From: SKW197 sp049970095
GTDB lineage: Archaea; Thermoplasmatota; Thermoplasmata; Lutacidiplasmatales; SKW197
Direction: 5' to 3'
Length of the DNA stretch: 64,000 bases
NCBI GenBank assembly: GCA_049970095.1
Contig: JBMFNP010000003.1
Coordinates: 3,938-67,937 of the forward strand
The position numbers were made by a program, and so were the translations under genes. Of the stretch, positions 50,790-60,775 are shown in pieces. How positions within the stretch are numbered: the first letter of the stretch is position 1; each line of letters begins with the position of its first letter. The notes beneath the pieces were generated by a model, which searched no databases, was not told the DNA's origin, and saw only the letters and a program-made list of their open reading frames with translations.

Positions 50790-52760
50790 TTAACCCTTTA
50801 TTTGTTCCAGTTTTTTCAATGCACCTCTGTGTTCTGGCCTTATCTTTAATACATTTTTAAAACACTTCTCTGCATTTTCTTTGTTTCCTGTTTCCAGATA
50901 AACTGAACCCATCAGATACCAGTAAATTTCGCTGTACTGGAACTCTTTGCCCATTTTTTTGAGTTCATTTTCACATTTTGCAAAATCTCTTTTGGCGTAC
51001 AGAGTAATACACCTTTTCAGTAAAAGTGAGCGGCTATATGGAAACTTTCGTATGAGTGTGTCCATCAGTTTTTCCGCCTCTTCAAAATCTCCCATATAAA
51101 ACTTTGCATTTTCCTTTCCAAAAATCGCTGGGATGCTGTTTGTGTGTGAAAGCACCTGGGTAAATGCAGCATCTGCATCTCTGTGCTTTCCATTTGCAGA
51201 ATACACATAACCGCTTACCAATGCAAACCATGGGCTGGCTTTTGTTTCCTTTCCTTCAAGGAGATGTTCTGCTTTGCTAATTTCCCCCTTTTTAAGTAGT
51301 TCCCAGGCGCTGACAATATCATCTGAAGTTGCTGATACTGATTTTTCTGGTATGCCCTCTCCTTTTGCAATTGCTGACACAAGGGCTGCAACTCCTATGG
51401 GTGCCTTTGGCTTCAACTCCTGCTCTTCTTTTACTCCTTCTTTTTCCCCCAAAATTTCAATTTCTGTTTTTCTCCTCTCGGAAATGCCTGCACCCAACAA
51501 TTTTGTGTCTTCCGTTAGTGGGATTCTGGTTTTATCGCCAATCTGGGAGAATTTTCTTTTTGCCTCTCTCAGCCCTTCTTTTGATTCCTTGAGGTCAGGC
51601 TTTATTTTCAATGCCTCTTCAAAACACTGGATTGCCTGAGAGTATGCGCCTGCATTCATTGCAGCAATTCCTGCCAGGTGCCAGCCCTTGGAAGAATCCT
51701 TATTTTTTAACAGATATTTTCGGAATGTTCTGTAAGCCTCTTCGTGTTTGCCCATCTCGTTGTAAAGCATACCCATGTTAAGAAGTGTGTCCACATGCTC
51801 GGGTGCCACAGCAAGGACTTTCTTGTAATTTGAAAGTGCTTCCTCAATTTTAGAGAGTTTTTTTTGTGCAGTGGCTAAATTATTCAGATAATCAGGATTA
51901 TCTGGTAAAATTTTTACAGCCCTTTCAAAGCAGTATGCCGCGTTCTCATACTTTTCTTTGATAAAGTACACAATACCCATATTGTTCCATGCCTTGTCAA
52001 ATTTTTTGTTAATTGCTAAAATCTTTGTGTAGCATTCCAGTTCTTCATCATATCTTTCAAGCCTATGAAGCATGTCTGCATATTCAAACCAGAGTTCATA
52101 ATCTTCAGGAAGATTTGCAAGTGCCCTTCTATAAATTTCTATGGCACTTTCTGTCTCTCCCATTGCTTCATATGTCTTTGCCTTCATAATTATTGCACGG
52201 TCATAATTGGGTTTGAGTTTAAGTACCTCGTCGAAAAATTGGTTTGCCTTCTCAAATTCTTTTTTTTCATACAGTTTCATTCCGTTTTTCATGTATTTTT
52301 CAAGGGTGGCTGTGCTGGGCAGTGCACTTTCTGCAACCTTAGGCTTGAAATTTTTTTCACTCAGAACTTCTCTGAGGGGTAACTCTGCGCTGACCTCTAT
52401 CCCCTGCTCTTCAAGGAACTCAACGAGTTCGCTGCCAGCAACTATTCTTATATTCTCGTCTGGGATTTTTTTCTCAACATTTCCAAGTGAAATTATTATT
52501 GCATTTGCATTTTCCTTTTTTACAACCTCGCGAAATGCGGAGAGAAAATCAGCATTCAGTGCTGCACCAGAATGAAACACAAGCACAAAGGGCAAGTCCT
52601 TTCCCTCGCTCTGAATTTTCCCTGTTAATTCTATGAATTCGCCTTTGGTAAATGTGGTTTCAATTTTCATTCCGAGGCTGTTTGCCACCCTGTGTGCAAC
52701 CTTCTGCAGTTCAGATACTGGCATTTTCCTGAGAGCCTCTATCTTATTTTCAATGCTCAT
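50790..52760 (-). CDS. TPR-repeat protein with N-terminal restriction-endonuclease-like domain
   Basis: The 656-residue protein starts (ATG 52760, TATA box 22-33 bases upstream) with a 130-residue alpha-beta domain (IENKIEALRKMPVSELQKVAHRVANSLG and PFVLVFHSG) resembling the Mrr/REase-like fold, but with no clear catalytic Asp-Glu-Lys triad, so probably inactive. About ten or more TPR repeats (AWNNMGIVYFIKEKYENAAYCFERA type) fill about residues 150-400 and 500-655. A low-complexity stretch (about 415-480) separates the two TPR blocks. It is likely a scaffold or regulator that binds partner proteins. Confidence 0.72.
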   Translation of the reverse strand: MSIENKIEALRKMPVSELQKVAHRVANSLGMKIETTFTKGEFIELTGKIQSEGKDLPFVLVFHSGAALNADFLSAFREVVKKENANAIIISLGNVEKKIPDENIRIVAGSELVEFLEEQGIEVSAELPLREVLSEKNFKPKVAESALPSTATLEKYMKNGMKLYEKKEFEKANQFFDEVLKLKPNYDRAIIMKAKTYEAMGETESAIEIYRRALANLPEDYELWFEYADMLHRLERYDEELECYTKILAINKKFDKAWNNMGIVYFIKEKYENAAYCFERAVKILPDNPDYLNNLATAQKKLSKIEEALSNYKKVLAVAPEHVDTLLNMGMLYNEMGKHEEAYRTFRKYLLKNKDSSKGWHLAGIAAMNAGAYSQAIQCFEEALKIKPDLKESKEGLREAKRKFSQIGDKTRIPLTEDTKLLGAGISERRKTEIEILGEKEGVKEEQELKPKAPIGVAALVSAIAKGEGIPEKSVSATSDDIVSAWELLKKGEISKAEHLLEGKETKASPWFALVSGYVYSANGKHRDADAAFTQVLSHTNSIPAIFGKENAKFYMGDFEEAEKLMDTLIRKFPYSRSLLLKRCITLYAKRDFAKCENELKKMGKEFQYSEIYWYLMGSVYLETGNKENAEKCFKNVLKIRPEHRGALKKLEQIKG

Positions 52761-52798
52761 CCGCAACCCTATCTGTCATGAGGGATAAATATCTTACG

Positions 52799-52822
52799 AG
52801 GGGAGGGGGCAAGCCCCTCCCC
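52799..52822. other. GC-rich perfect hairpin in divergent promoter region
   Basis: AGGGGAGGGG (52799-52808) pairs with CCCCTCCCCT around a GCAAG-type loop. It lies between divergent genes, so it is not a 3' terminator for either. CTTACG flanks it on both sides (52793-52798 and 52822-52827), like a short repeat around an inserted palindrome. The G/C-rich stretch continues to about 52872. Confidence 0.45.
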
Positions 52823-52914
52823 TTACGGTAACCTCTCCCCCCCACGGAAGTCCCTCTGGCACTCTCAACCGCTAGGTTTATTTTGTATGAGTACATACTC
52901 CACATGGTGATTGA

Positions 52915-55599
52915 ATGAAAAGTGGTATAATTTTCTGGGTGTTGTGGATACTTGTAGTGGGTGCATGTACGCAATTTTTAGGATCAGCAAGCAATTTCCA
53001 GAACGCACATCTAACCCAATACTCCCATGAGCCAATCTACATTTCAGACAACAGCGAATTTAATGCCACCAATGGTGTAAGTGGAGGAAACGGGACTGCC
53101 TCCGACCCTTACATCATTTCTGACCTATTAATAGATGCACATGGCGGTGCCTATGGAATCTATATTGAGTTTACAAGTGCACACTTCAGAATTGAAAATT
53201 GTACTGTGTTCAATGCAACCAGGTATGTGGTCTCTCCATATGGATGCGGGATTGCCTTCAACTCTGTGTCAAATGGAACAATTACAAGCTGCACAATTTA
53301 TGCAAATAAGTACAGCGGGATCTGGGTAAAAAGTTCTACAGATATAAATATCTCTGGCAACAATGTTTATAACAATACCCAGAATGGTATTCTGATTGCA
53401 AACTCAGACAATGTCATAGTTTTGGAAAACAAAGTGGTAACCAATGGCGAGGCAGGCATCCTTCTCCAGAATGCGATGGATATCATAGTCCAGAACAACA
53501 CACTCACAAAAAATGACATTCAGATTTCTGGGGAGGAGGTAAGATACTGGGAAACTCACACAATAGATAACAATCTTGTTAATGGGAAACCCGCAGTTTA
53601 TATAAAGGAACAGAGTAACCTGACATTGAGTGCAGACTACGGGCAGATAATAATTGGAAACAGCACATTCATAAATATCACAGGCATAACAATAAAAAAT
53701 TCCTCAATTGGTGTGCAGGTTGGTTTTTCTAGTAATGTCCAGATCAAAAATTCAAAACTCAGCGAGAACAATTTGTATGGCATATACACTTACAGATCAA
53801 CAAGTCTGTCTATATTGAACTGCACAATAACAGCGAACGGAAAACATGGTGTGTTTGCGGATAGTTCTATAGCCCTTGCAATTCATCAGTGCTACATTGC
53901 AAACAATCAAGGAAACGGAATCCATTTCATGGAAACTCAGACCTCTTCAATTACCGAGAATGAGTTTGTAGGTAATGCCAATTATGGGATTTATATTACC
54001 TTTGGCTCAATTTCCAACGAAATTCATCACAACGACTTTTCCGGAAACAATGGTGTGAGAGCAACCTCTCAGGCATATGACAGCACAGGGGGTAACACTT
54101 GGTGTCCTGATAACTACGGAAATTTCTGGAGTGACTGGCAGGCACCCGATGCAGATGGTAATTTTGTGGTGGATGCCCCATACCAGCTGGATGGAACTGC
54201 AGGAGTAAAGGATGATTTTCCGCTTGTAAATCCACAAAACCACATCTGGATATATCACACACCAATTAAATATGTGGATGAAAACTCAGAAATAAAGGTT
54301 AATGCGGTGGTGCACACCATAGCATCTGTTTCTAGTGTAGAATTGAAGTATATTCCCCTTCAGAGCGAACAGTATGTAAGCATGCAGATGAGCCGTATAT
54401 CTGGAAATGAGACGGAGGGCACATATGTAGCCACTATTCCTGCACAGAACGGCACAGGTTACCTCAAATATTATATCACAGCTAGCGTGGGTGGTTCCAC
54501 AACGAGAACACCTGAATATGTGTGTATAGTTGGAGAACTGGACATGAGTGTGAACATTTCCCTCTCAAGGACAGAGATAGCTCCTGGTGAAAACACTACA
54601 GTTACGGTCAGTGTTAAAAATGCTATCACCCACGGTGTGCTTGCGGGTGCAGAAGTATCCCTGAGTGTGTCAGGTCTTTCTGGAATGTTTGACAAAGAAA
54701 AAGGCAATACTGATAACAATGGAATATTTGTTGCAAATTTCACAGCGTCTAACACATCATCTGGAGGTACGGGAAAAATCATTGCTAATGTAAGTGCTGC
54801 GGGTTACAAGCATAGCAGTGCAGAGGTATTCCTCACAATTTCTTCAGGTGGTTCACTGCATGAACTTTCCGTAACAATTTCTCTCTCAAGCACACAGATA
54901 GTTGCCGGGAATTCCACAACAGTAACTGTTCTTGTAAAAAATGCGAGCAGTGGTGAACCCGTGGCAAATGCTCAGGTGAGCATGATTGCTGAAAATGTGC
55001 ATGGAACATTTGAACATCAAACTGGCTATACAAATAGCAATGGGATGTTCGTTACTACCTTTACTCCAGATGAGGTTGCAAACAACACCACTGGCATAAT
55101 AATTGCAAATGTGAACGCCAGTGGCTATAACACTGGTAATGCACAGAAATCCATCACAGTGTATCCCTCCTGGACATTGCTTCACGCACTCAGTGTGAAT
55201 GTTGAGGTGAGCAGTGCAGAACTGAAGGCTGGAGAAAGCATCATAATCACAGTAACAGTTGTTGACGAAAAAAGTGAGACAGTTTTCGGAGCGAATGTAT
55301 CTATTGAAATTATACCTCCTGTAGGACTGCTGGATGCTACATCAAAAACTACAGATAACTCCGGGCGCGTTACCTTTTTATTTACAGCAAAATCGGACAT
55401 AGATAAAGATACTGTTGTGTCATTAAAGGTATCCGCAACGAAGACAGGATACACAGATGCAGAAAAATCACTAACAATCTCTGTGAGGAAGAAAGTGGAA
55501 CCGAAACCTACACCTGGATTTGAGATGCTTCTTGTGTGTGCGGCAGCAGGTGCAGGTGTGATTTACCAGATGCAAAAGAAAGGCAGGAAAAACACCTGA
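52915..55599 (+). CDS. NosD-like beta-helix surface protein with Ig-like domains and PGF-type C-terminal sorting signal
   Basis: The 894-residue protein has a signal peptide (about residues 3-25). A right-handed parallel beta-helix (about 40-440) has repeats such as IENCTVFNAT, SGIWVKSSTDINISGNNVYNN and GILIANSDNVIVLENKV, typical of NosD/CASH domains. Three or four Ig-like modules (about 545-860) contain TVTVSVKNA and VTFLFTAKS. It ends with KPTPGFE, a hydrophobic segment, and QKKGRKN, which is the layout of archaeal PGF-CTERM signals processed by archaeosortase. It is therefore a lipid-anchored or membrane-anchored surface protein. GGTGAT precedes the ATG. No sugar-cleaving residues are evident. 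Confidence 0.8.
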   Translation: MKSGIIFWVLWILVVGACTQFLGSASNFQNAHLTQYSHEPIYISDNSEFNATNGVSGGNGTASDPYIISDLLIDAHGGAYGIYIEFTSAHFRIENCTVFNATRYVVSPYGCGIAFNSVSNGTITSCTIYANKYSGIWVKSSTDINISGNNVYNNTQNGILIANSDNVIVLENKVVTNGEAGILLQNAMDIIVQNNTLTKNDIQISGEEVRYWETHTIDNNLVNGKPAVYIKEQSNLTLSADYGQIIIGNSTFINITGITIKNSSIGVQVGFSSNVQIKNSKLSENNLYGIYTYRSTSLSILNCTITANGKHGVFADSSIALAIHQCYIANNQGNGIHFMETQTSSITENEFVGNANYGIYITFGSISNEIHHNDFSGNNGVRATSQAYDSTGGNTWCPDNYGNFWSDWQAPDADGNFVVDAPYQLDGTAGVKDDFPLVNPQNHIWIYHTPIKYVDENSEIKVNAVVHTIASVSSVELKYIPLQSEQYVSMQMSRISGNETEGTYVATIPAQNGTGYLKYYITASVGGSTTRTPEYVCIVGELDMSVNISLSRTEIAPGENTTVTVSVKNAITHGVLAGAEVSLSVSGLSGMFDKEKGNTDNNGIFVANFTASNTSSGGTGKIIANVSAAGYKHSSAEVFLTISSGGSLHELSVTISLSSTQIVAGNSTTVTVLVKNASSGEPVANAQVSMIAENVHGTFEHQTGYTNSNGMFVTTFTPDEVANNTTGIIIANVNASGYNTGNAQKSITVYPSWTLLHALSVNVEVSSAELKAGESIIITVTVVDEKSETVFGANVSIEIIPPVGLLDATSKTTDNSGRVTFLFTAKSDIDKDTVVSLKVSATKTGYTDAEKSLTISVRKKVEPKPTPGFEMLLVCAAAGAGVIYQMQKKGRKNT

Positions 55600-55627
55600 G
55601 CACTTTCACTCACCCCTCCCTTTTAAA

Positions 55628-55635
55628 TTTAAATA
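55628..55635 (+). promoter_or_regulatory. TATA box for the mre11-rad50 operon
   Basis: TTTAAATA lies 24-31 bases before the ATG at 55659, giving a near-leaderless transcript. It fixes that start codon against the longer upstream frame. Confidence 0.5.
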
Positions 55636-55658
55636 CTCCCTCAGCACTACCTCTTTTC

Positions 55659-57110
55659 ATGACACTGATGGATTTCGGAAATGAAAACAAAAAGTTAGGA
55701 GTTTCTTCCCTCCAGCCAATTCTCTACCAAAGCACAAAGAATTTACGGAGTGCAAAACCCCGAATTCCAGAGAAAGGCAGGGTGAGGTTTGTGCATCTCG
55801 CTGACCTGCATCTCGGAAGTTTTAGGATTGAGAGAAAAGAACTACAGCAGATTCCGCTCAGAATATTCAGAATGGTGATAGAATTCTGCAAAAAATTCAA
55901 TGTAGATTTTGTGGTGATAGCTGGGGATCTCTTTGACTCAAATGTAACAAGTATTGAGTGTTTAAAGGAAACTGGAAGAATCCTTGCAGATGCAAAGGAG
56001 CATGGAATTAGGGTTTATTCAGTTCCTGGCTCACATGATGCAAGTCCGACGCACAGCGCATACATAGATGTGCTTGCCTCCGCAAATCTTATTCAGATTG
56101 TGGAAAAACTGGTACAAAATGAGGAAGGAAAAATTCAGATTAAGCCAGTACAGGATAAAACAGGAATTAATATTGTAGGGTTAGGAGGATTGAAGAGAGG
56201 AAATGAAATTGAATATTATAAAAACCTTGATTATGACACAATTGAAAAAATTCCTAAACCCAGAATTTTCATAATGCATTCCACAATTACTGAATTCCGC
56301 CCTGATTTTTTGAGGGAAGAACAAGGAATTCCGCTCTCACTTATTCCCAGAGATTTCAGTTATTATGCATGCGGACATGTGCACCAGAGACTACAGCAAT
56401 TATGCGATGGCTACGGAATCTTTGTGTATCCAGGCCAGTTATTTGCAGCAACTATAAGGGACTTTGAGCACTGTACAAACTCCCTGCCCGGGTTTTACCT
56501 TGTAGATTTTGATGAACACATGCAAGTTTCAGAGCAATCCATTACTTTTGTGGATGTGTACTCCCTTCAAACCCTTGTAGGCGAACCTGAAAACATGATC
56601 CCTGATGTGCTGTTTGCAAAAATCTCATTTGAAGAATTTTCTCCCTCTGAACTGGAATACAAACTGAAAAACATACTGAAAAACTCGCTAAAAAGTCAGG
56701 GTTTGCAAAATTGTATTCTTCTTCTCAAGATGGAAGGAAAATTGAGGGAAGGAAGGCGGTGTGAGATTAGATGGCAGGAACTTGCGAAGGATTGCATAGA
56801 AAGCGGGGCTGTTGAGGTTTTTTTCAATAAAGAGAAAATTGAGGAAAAGGAAGTTGGCATGGAGATTATTCATGGAGAAACTACAGAAGAAATTGAGAGA
56901 AATACGATGATAGAATTTTTCCTGAAACGCGAAGGTGCATCTAACAGAGAGGCAGCGTTGGAAAAGGCTGAAAAAGCAATGGAACTCCTGCCAATACTTG
57001 CGAAGATACAGGAAGAGGGTGAAAAAAATGATGTGTATATTAATAGGATCTATGAGGAAGTGATAGAATGCCTAGAAAGGAGGAGTGCGAATGCTGATAA
57101 AACGCATTGA
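55659..57110 (+). CDS. mre11: DNA double-strand break repair nuclease Mre11
   Basis: From the ATG at 55659 the protein has 483 residues. Phosphoesterase motifs are VHLADLHLGSF, VIAGDLFDSN, SVPGSHDAS, IMHSTI and ACGHVHQR. Motif III is GSHD, where most Mre11 proteins have GNHD, so a metal-site Asn is replaced by Ser. A capping domain and a helical C-terminus (about 400-480, Rad50-binding) follow. It resects DNA ends with Rad50. The rad50 start codon lies 20 bases inside its 3' end, so the two are coupled. The longer upstream frame overlaps the NosD gene and is rejected. Confidence 0.92.
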   Translation: MTLMDFGNENKKLGVSSLQPILYQSTKNLRSAKPRIPEKGRVRFVHLADLHLGSFRIERKELQQIPLRIFRMVIEFCKKFNVDFVVIAGDLFDSNVTSIECLKETGRILADAKEHGIRVYSVPGSHDASPTHSAYIDVLASANLIQIVEKLVQNEEGKIQIKPVQDKTGINIVGLGGLKRGNEIEYYKNLDYDTIEKIPKPRIFIMHSTITEFRPDFLREEQGIPLSLIPRDFSYYACGHVHQRLQQLCDGYGIFVYPGQLFAATIRDFEHCTNSLPGFYLVDFDEHMQVSEQSITFVDVYSLQTLVGEPENMIPDVLFAKISFEEFSPSELEYKLKNILKNSLKSQGLQNCILLLKMEGKLREGRRCEIRWQELAKDCIESGAVEVFFNKEKIEEKEVGMEIIHGETTEEIERNTMIEFFLKREGASNREAALEKAEKAMELLPILAKIQEEGEKNDVYINRIYEEVIECLERRSANADKTH

Positions 57111-59547
57111 ACTTGAGAATATCCGAAGCTACATCCGTGAAGAAATTAATTTTGACAGTGGGCTTCTGTTTATTGAGGGAGACATAGGTGCGGGGAAAAC
57201 CACGATTTTGATGGCAATAAAATTTGCACTTTTTGGTGGTGGGAAGGAGAGTGGTATTAAGTATGGAGAGATGCTGAGGGAAGGTGCCAGGGAGGGAAGA
57301 GTGAAACTTTACTTTACCCTTGATGGAAAAGAATATGCAATTGAACGCAAACTTAAGAGAGAAAAGGAAAAAATTGAACAAGATAAGGATGTGAAGATTG
57401 AGATGGAAGGGGGTTATCGCTACCTTTCTCCAAAAGGAGCAGATGAAGAAATAATGAAAATCATAGGAATGAAGAAGGGTGCTGGAGAGAAGAAGGGAAT
57501 ATTTGCAAAAATGTATGAGTTTGCGCTTTATGTTCCGCAGGAGAGCATGAAAGAAATAATTGCACCAGGTAGTGAGATCAGTGAAAAAAAGCGGGAGACG
57601 ATTTCAAAGATTTTCGGGTGCGATGCCTATAAGAGGGCAGAAAAGAACGCCTCGGAAGTCGGGGAAAGAATGAAACAAAAGATCAGTGTGCTGATGGCAC
57701 AACTTGGAGAAAACTATGTGGAATTAGAGAGACGCAGGGACGCAATGGAAAAGGAACGCAAAGAGAGAGAGGAGAAACAAAAGCAGGTAGAGCTTACCAA
57801 AAAAAGGATAGAAGTCATAGAGAAGGAATGCGAAGAACTAGGAAAAAATCTTAAGAAATATGAGGAAGAGAAAAGAAAAATTGAGAAACTTGAGAGAGAA
57901 AAAAGTGTTCAGGAGACCCGAAAGAGGTCTAGGCTGGATGAAATGGAAAATGAAAAGAAGGAGATTTCTGAACTTGAAATGAAAATTGAAGAGGCAAAAA
58001 GAAACCTGGAAGTAGTGGAACCTCGGTACAGAGAATACGAGGCACTTAAGCACACCATGGAGGAGGAGAATAAGAAAAGAGAGAACTACCAAGAAATTAA
58101 GGAAGAATTTCTTCAAAAAAAGGGAAAACTTGAAGGGATAAAAAAAGAGATTGGGAAGGAGGATGAGCTCAGGAAAAGAATGGAGGAAATCGGAAATGTG
58201 GCAGAGGAACTGGATTCCCTGAGAAAAGAAAAGGAGAAAAACACTACTGATATTGCCAAGATATCAAAAGAGATAGAAAAACTTCAGGAAAAAGTTGCCA
58301 AGAATGAAAAGGAGAAAAAGGATTTTGCGGACCTTACAGGTAAGAAATACTGCCCGAAATGCAGACAGGAACTCAGCAGAGAGCATGTTGAAAAAATTAT
58401 TGCAGAACTGGAGGAAGAAATTGCGAAGGAAAAAGAGGAAATTGCAGAAAAAAATAGCGAGATAGAGAAACTAAAGGCAAGGAAGGGCTATCTTGAAAAT
58501 GCTATAAAAGAGAAACAGAAGTTGGAGAAGGAATATAATGAAATTCAACGCATGCTGGACGAAATTGTGAAAAAAAAGGAAGATGCTGATATCCTTGAAA
58601 GAGAGATTGAGAATCTTGCAGGAGAAATGATGGAGACAGGATATGATGAGGAGAGATTCAGAGAAATTGAGAAAAAAATTAAAGAAATGCAAGGGGTGGA
58701 AGAGAAATACACAAAGTTTTCTACGGAACTTCAGGGGATGAATGCAAGGTGCAAGAAATTGAAAGAAAATCTTGAGTTGCGGGAAACTGAACTCAAGGAA
58801 ATTGAAGAGAAAATTGTGGAGATTGGCAAAGAGCTGGAGCAAACAACTTATGATGAAAAAGAGTACAATAAATTGAAGGAAAAGCAGAGTGAAAAGCTCA
58901 AAGAACTTGGAGAAAGCAAAGGAGAACTGAAAGGGATTTTAGAAAGTATTAAAAAGAGTGAAGGAATTATTGCAGACCTTGAGCGCCAGATTAAAGAATT
59001 AGAAGAGTGCAGGGCAATGGTGGAGAAACTGAAGGATTATCAGAAATTTCTTGAAAATCTGGGAGAGGCTTACCATAAGGTTGCTGAGAATGTACTCAGG
59101 GATGCAAGGTACAATTTAGAGAGGGAAATCAACAGCTGGCTAACAACACTGCTTGGTGAGGAAAGAGAGATTGAGAGCGTCACCCTAGATGAGAATTTTA
59201 ACCCTGAGCAGCATGTTGGTAGTGGTTATATCCGCCCTGTAGCAAACCTGAGCGGAGGGGAAGGCACAGCACTCTCCTTCGCATACCGCCTCGCACTTAA
59301 CAGACTACTTTCAAAAAATTATCTTGGTAGAAGTGCCTTGCTGATTCTGGATGAGCCCACAGACGGATTCTCCAGTGAGCAGATAAATGCCCTGAAAGAC
59401 CTGCTACAGAAATTGAAGATGGAGGGCACACATAGCCAGATTATTGTAGTCTCACATGAAAGGGAGCTGGAGGGAGCAGCAGATATTGTTTATGAAGTAG
59501 TGAAAGGGAGGGATGGAACTAAAGTACACCGGGTAGAGAGGATGTAA
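57091..59547 (+). CDS. rad50: DNA double-strand break repair ATPase Rad50
   Basis: The 818-residue protein starts at ATG 57091 (AGGAGG upstream). It has Walker A in EGDIGAGKTTIL, a Q-loop-like YVPQESMKEII, a long coiled coil with the zinc hook KKYCPKCRQEL near its middle, the ABC signature NLSGGEGTALSFAYRLALN, Walker B ALLILDEPTDG and the late SHERELEGAADIVYEV. It tethers and unwinds DNA ends with Mre11. The total length and hook placement are normal for the archaeal form. xseA follows one base later. Confidence 0.94.
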   Translation: MLIKRIELENIRSYIREEINFDSGLLFIEGDIGAGKTTILMAIKFALFGGGKESGIKYGEMLREGAREGRVKLYFTLDGKEYAIERKLKREKEKIEQDKDVKIEMEGGYRYLSPKGADEEIMKIIGMKKGAGEKKGIFAKMYEFALYVPQESMKEIIAPGSEISEKKRETISKIFGCDAYKRAEKNASEVGERMKQKISVLMAQLGENYVELERRRDAMEKERKEREEKQKQVELTKKRIEVIEKECEELGKNLKKYEEEKRKIEKLEREKSVQETRKRSRLDEMENEKKEISELEMKIEEAKRNLEVVEPRYREYEALKHTMEEENKKRENYQEIKEEFLQKKGKLEGIKKEIGKEDELRKRMEEIGNVAEELDSLRKEKEKNTTDIAKISKEIEKLQEKVAKNEKEKKDFADLTGKKYCPKCRQELSREHVEKIIAELEEEIAKEKEEIAEKNSEIEKLKARKGYLENAIKEKQKLEKEYNEIQRMLDEIVKKKEDADILEREIENLAGEMMETGYDEERFREIEKKIKEMQGVEEKYTKFSTELQGMNARCKKLKENLELRETELKEIEEKIVEIGKELEQTTYDEKEYNKLKEKQSEKLKELGESKGELKGILESIKKSEGIIADLERQIKELEECRAMVEKLKDYQKFLENLGEAYHKVAENVLRDARYNLEREINSWLTTLLGEEREIESVTLDENFNPEQHVGSGYIRPVANLSGGEGTALSFAYRLALNRLLSKNYLGRSALLILDEPTDGFSSEQINALKDLLQKLKMEGTHSQIIVVSHERELEGAADIVYEVVKGRDGTKVHRVERM

Positions 59548-59548
59548 A

Positions 59549-60775
59549 ATGGAGCAACCAAAAATCTATACGGTCACTGAACTCTGTTCAAGAATAAAGG
59601 AGCATCTGAAAGGGGAGCCAGAACTCAGAAATATTTACATAAGGGGAGAGATAAGCAATCTTGCAATTTCACAGGAAAGGGCATACTTTGCATTGAAAGA
59701 TGCTGTATCAAAAATAAATGTGGTAATGTTTTCCCTGCCTCCTGGTGCGGAACAGCAACTCAAGGAGGGCATCACAGTAGTGGTGCATGGAAAAATCGAT
59801 TTTTATCAGCGAGATGGAAAACTAAATTTAATTGCAGATATATTTTATCCAGTTGGGCAGGGAGATGTTTATCTCAAACTTGAAATGCTGAAGGAAAAAT
59901 TGAAAGCAGAGGGAATTTTTGCACTAGAAGCAAAAAGAAAAATCCCAAAATATATATTTAGCGTTGGAATTGCCACATCTCTCCAGGGCGCAGTTGTGCA
60001 TGATATTCTGCATGCGCTTGCAATGAGTAGGGGTATGGAAATTTTTGTGATTGATACCCAGGTGCAGGGTGAAGGTGCAAAGGAAAGTATAGTAAAATCC
60101 ATAGAAATCCTCAACAATCTAAATGTGGATGTAATAATTCTTGCAAGAGGTGGTGGAAGCATAGAAGACCTCTGGGCATTTAATGAGGAAATTGTTGTGA
60201 GGGCAGTAAGAAATTCCAAAATTCCAGTAATTACCGCAATTGGGCATGAAACTGATATTACACTTTCCTGTCTTGCCAGCGATCTGAACCTTCCAACACC
60301 TTCTTATGCAGGTAAATTTCTTCTTGAAAGGTATCAAGAAAACCTGAAAGAAACAGAAGAATTGATGAGGGCGCTCAACGAGGCAGCCACTGAGTATATT
60401 CAGGAACTGGTTACTGCCCTGGATTTTCTTTCAACAAGGATTTCGCCTCTTGAGTTCCAGCGGCTCATAAAAAACCAGATGGAAAAAATTGAACTGTTAG
60501 AAAAACTGCTTAAAAATACTGTTCAGAGCGCTATAAATGACAGAAAGATGTGGTTAGCGAAACTGGAATCCCTGCTGGCTCTACAGCACCCTGAAGAAAT
60601 TTTGAAGCTTGGATATGCCTACATTACTAAAGAGGAAATGGTAGTAACCAAGGGCATAGAACTACATGAAGGTGAGTTAATTGAGATTCACTTCTGGGAT
60701 GCAGTTGTGCATGCCCAGGTGCAGGGCAGAGAGGTGAAAGAATGGAAAAAGGAAGAAGTTTTGAAGAAAAATTGA
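59549..60775 (+). CDS. xseA: Exonuclease VII large subunit
   Basis: The 408-residue protein matches XseA: an N-terminal OB domain (YTVTELCSRIKEHL, IRGEISNL, HGKIDFYQRDGKLNLIADI), then a catalytic half with GVATSLQGAVVHDIL-like IATSLQGAVVHDI, ARGGGSIEDLWAFNEEIVVRAV and AIGHETDITLSCLASDL, and a coiled C-terminus. With XseB it degrades single-stranded DNA from both ends into short oligonucleotides. Exonuclease VII is mainly bacterial and patchy in archaea, so it may be an acquired gene now embedded in the mre11-rad50 operon. It begins one base after the rad50 stop, and xseB begins inside its 3' end. Confidence 0.92.
   Translation: MEQPKIYTVTELCSRIKEHLKGEPELRNIYIRGEISNLAISQERAYFALKDAVSKINVVMFSLPPGAEQQLKEGITVVVHGKIDFYQRDGKLNLIADIFYPVGQGDVYLKLEMLKEKLKAEGIFALEAKRKIPKYIFSVGIATSLQGAVVHDILHALAMSRGMEIFVIDTQVQGEGAKESIVKSIEILNNLNVDVIILARGGGSIEDLWAFNEEIVVRAVRNSKIPVITAIGHETDITLSCLASDLNLPTPSYAGKFLLERYQENLKETEELMRALNEAATEYIQELVTALDFLSTRISPLEFQRLIKNQMEKIELLEKLLKNTVQSAINDRKMWLAKLESLLALQHPEEILKLGYAYITKEEMVVTKGIELHEGELIEIHFWDAVVHAQVQGREVKEWKKEEVLKKN

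Noticed and set aside
52799..52822. Rho-independent terminator
   Set aside because: The hairpin is upstream of both flanking genes, and no T tract follows it on either strand.
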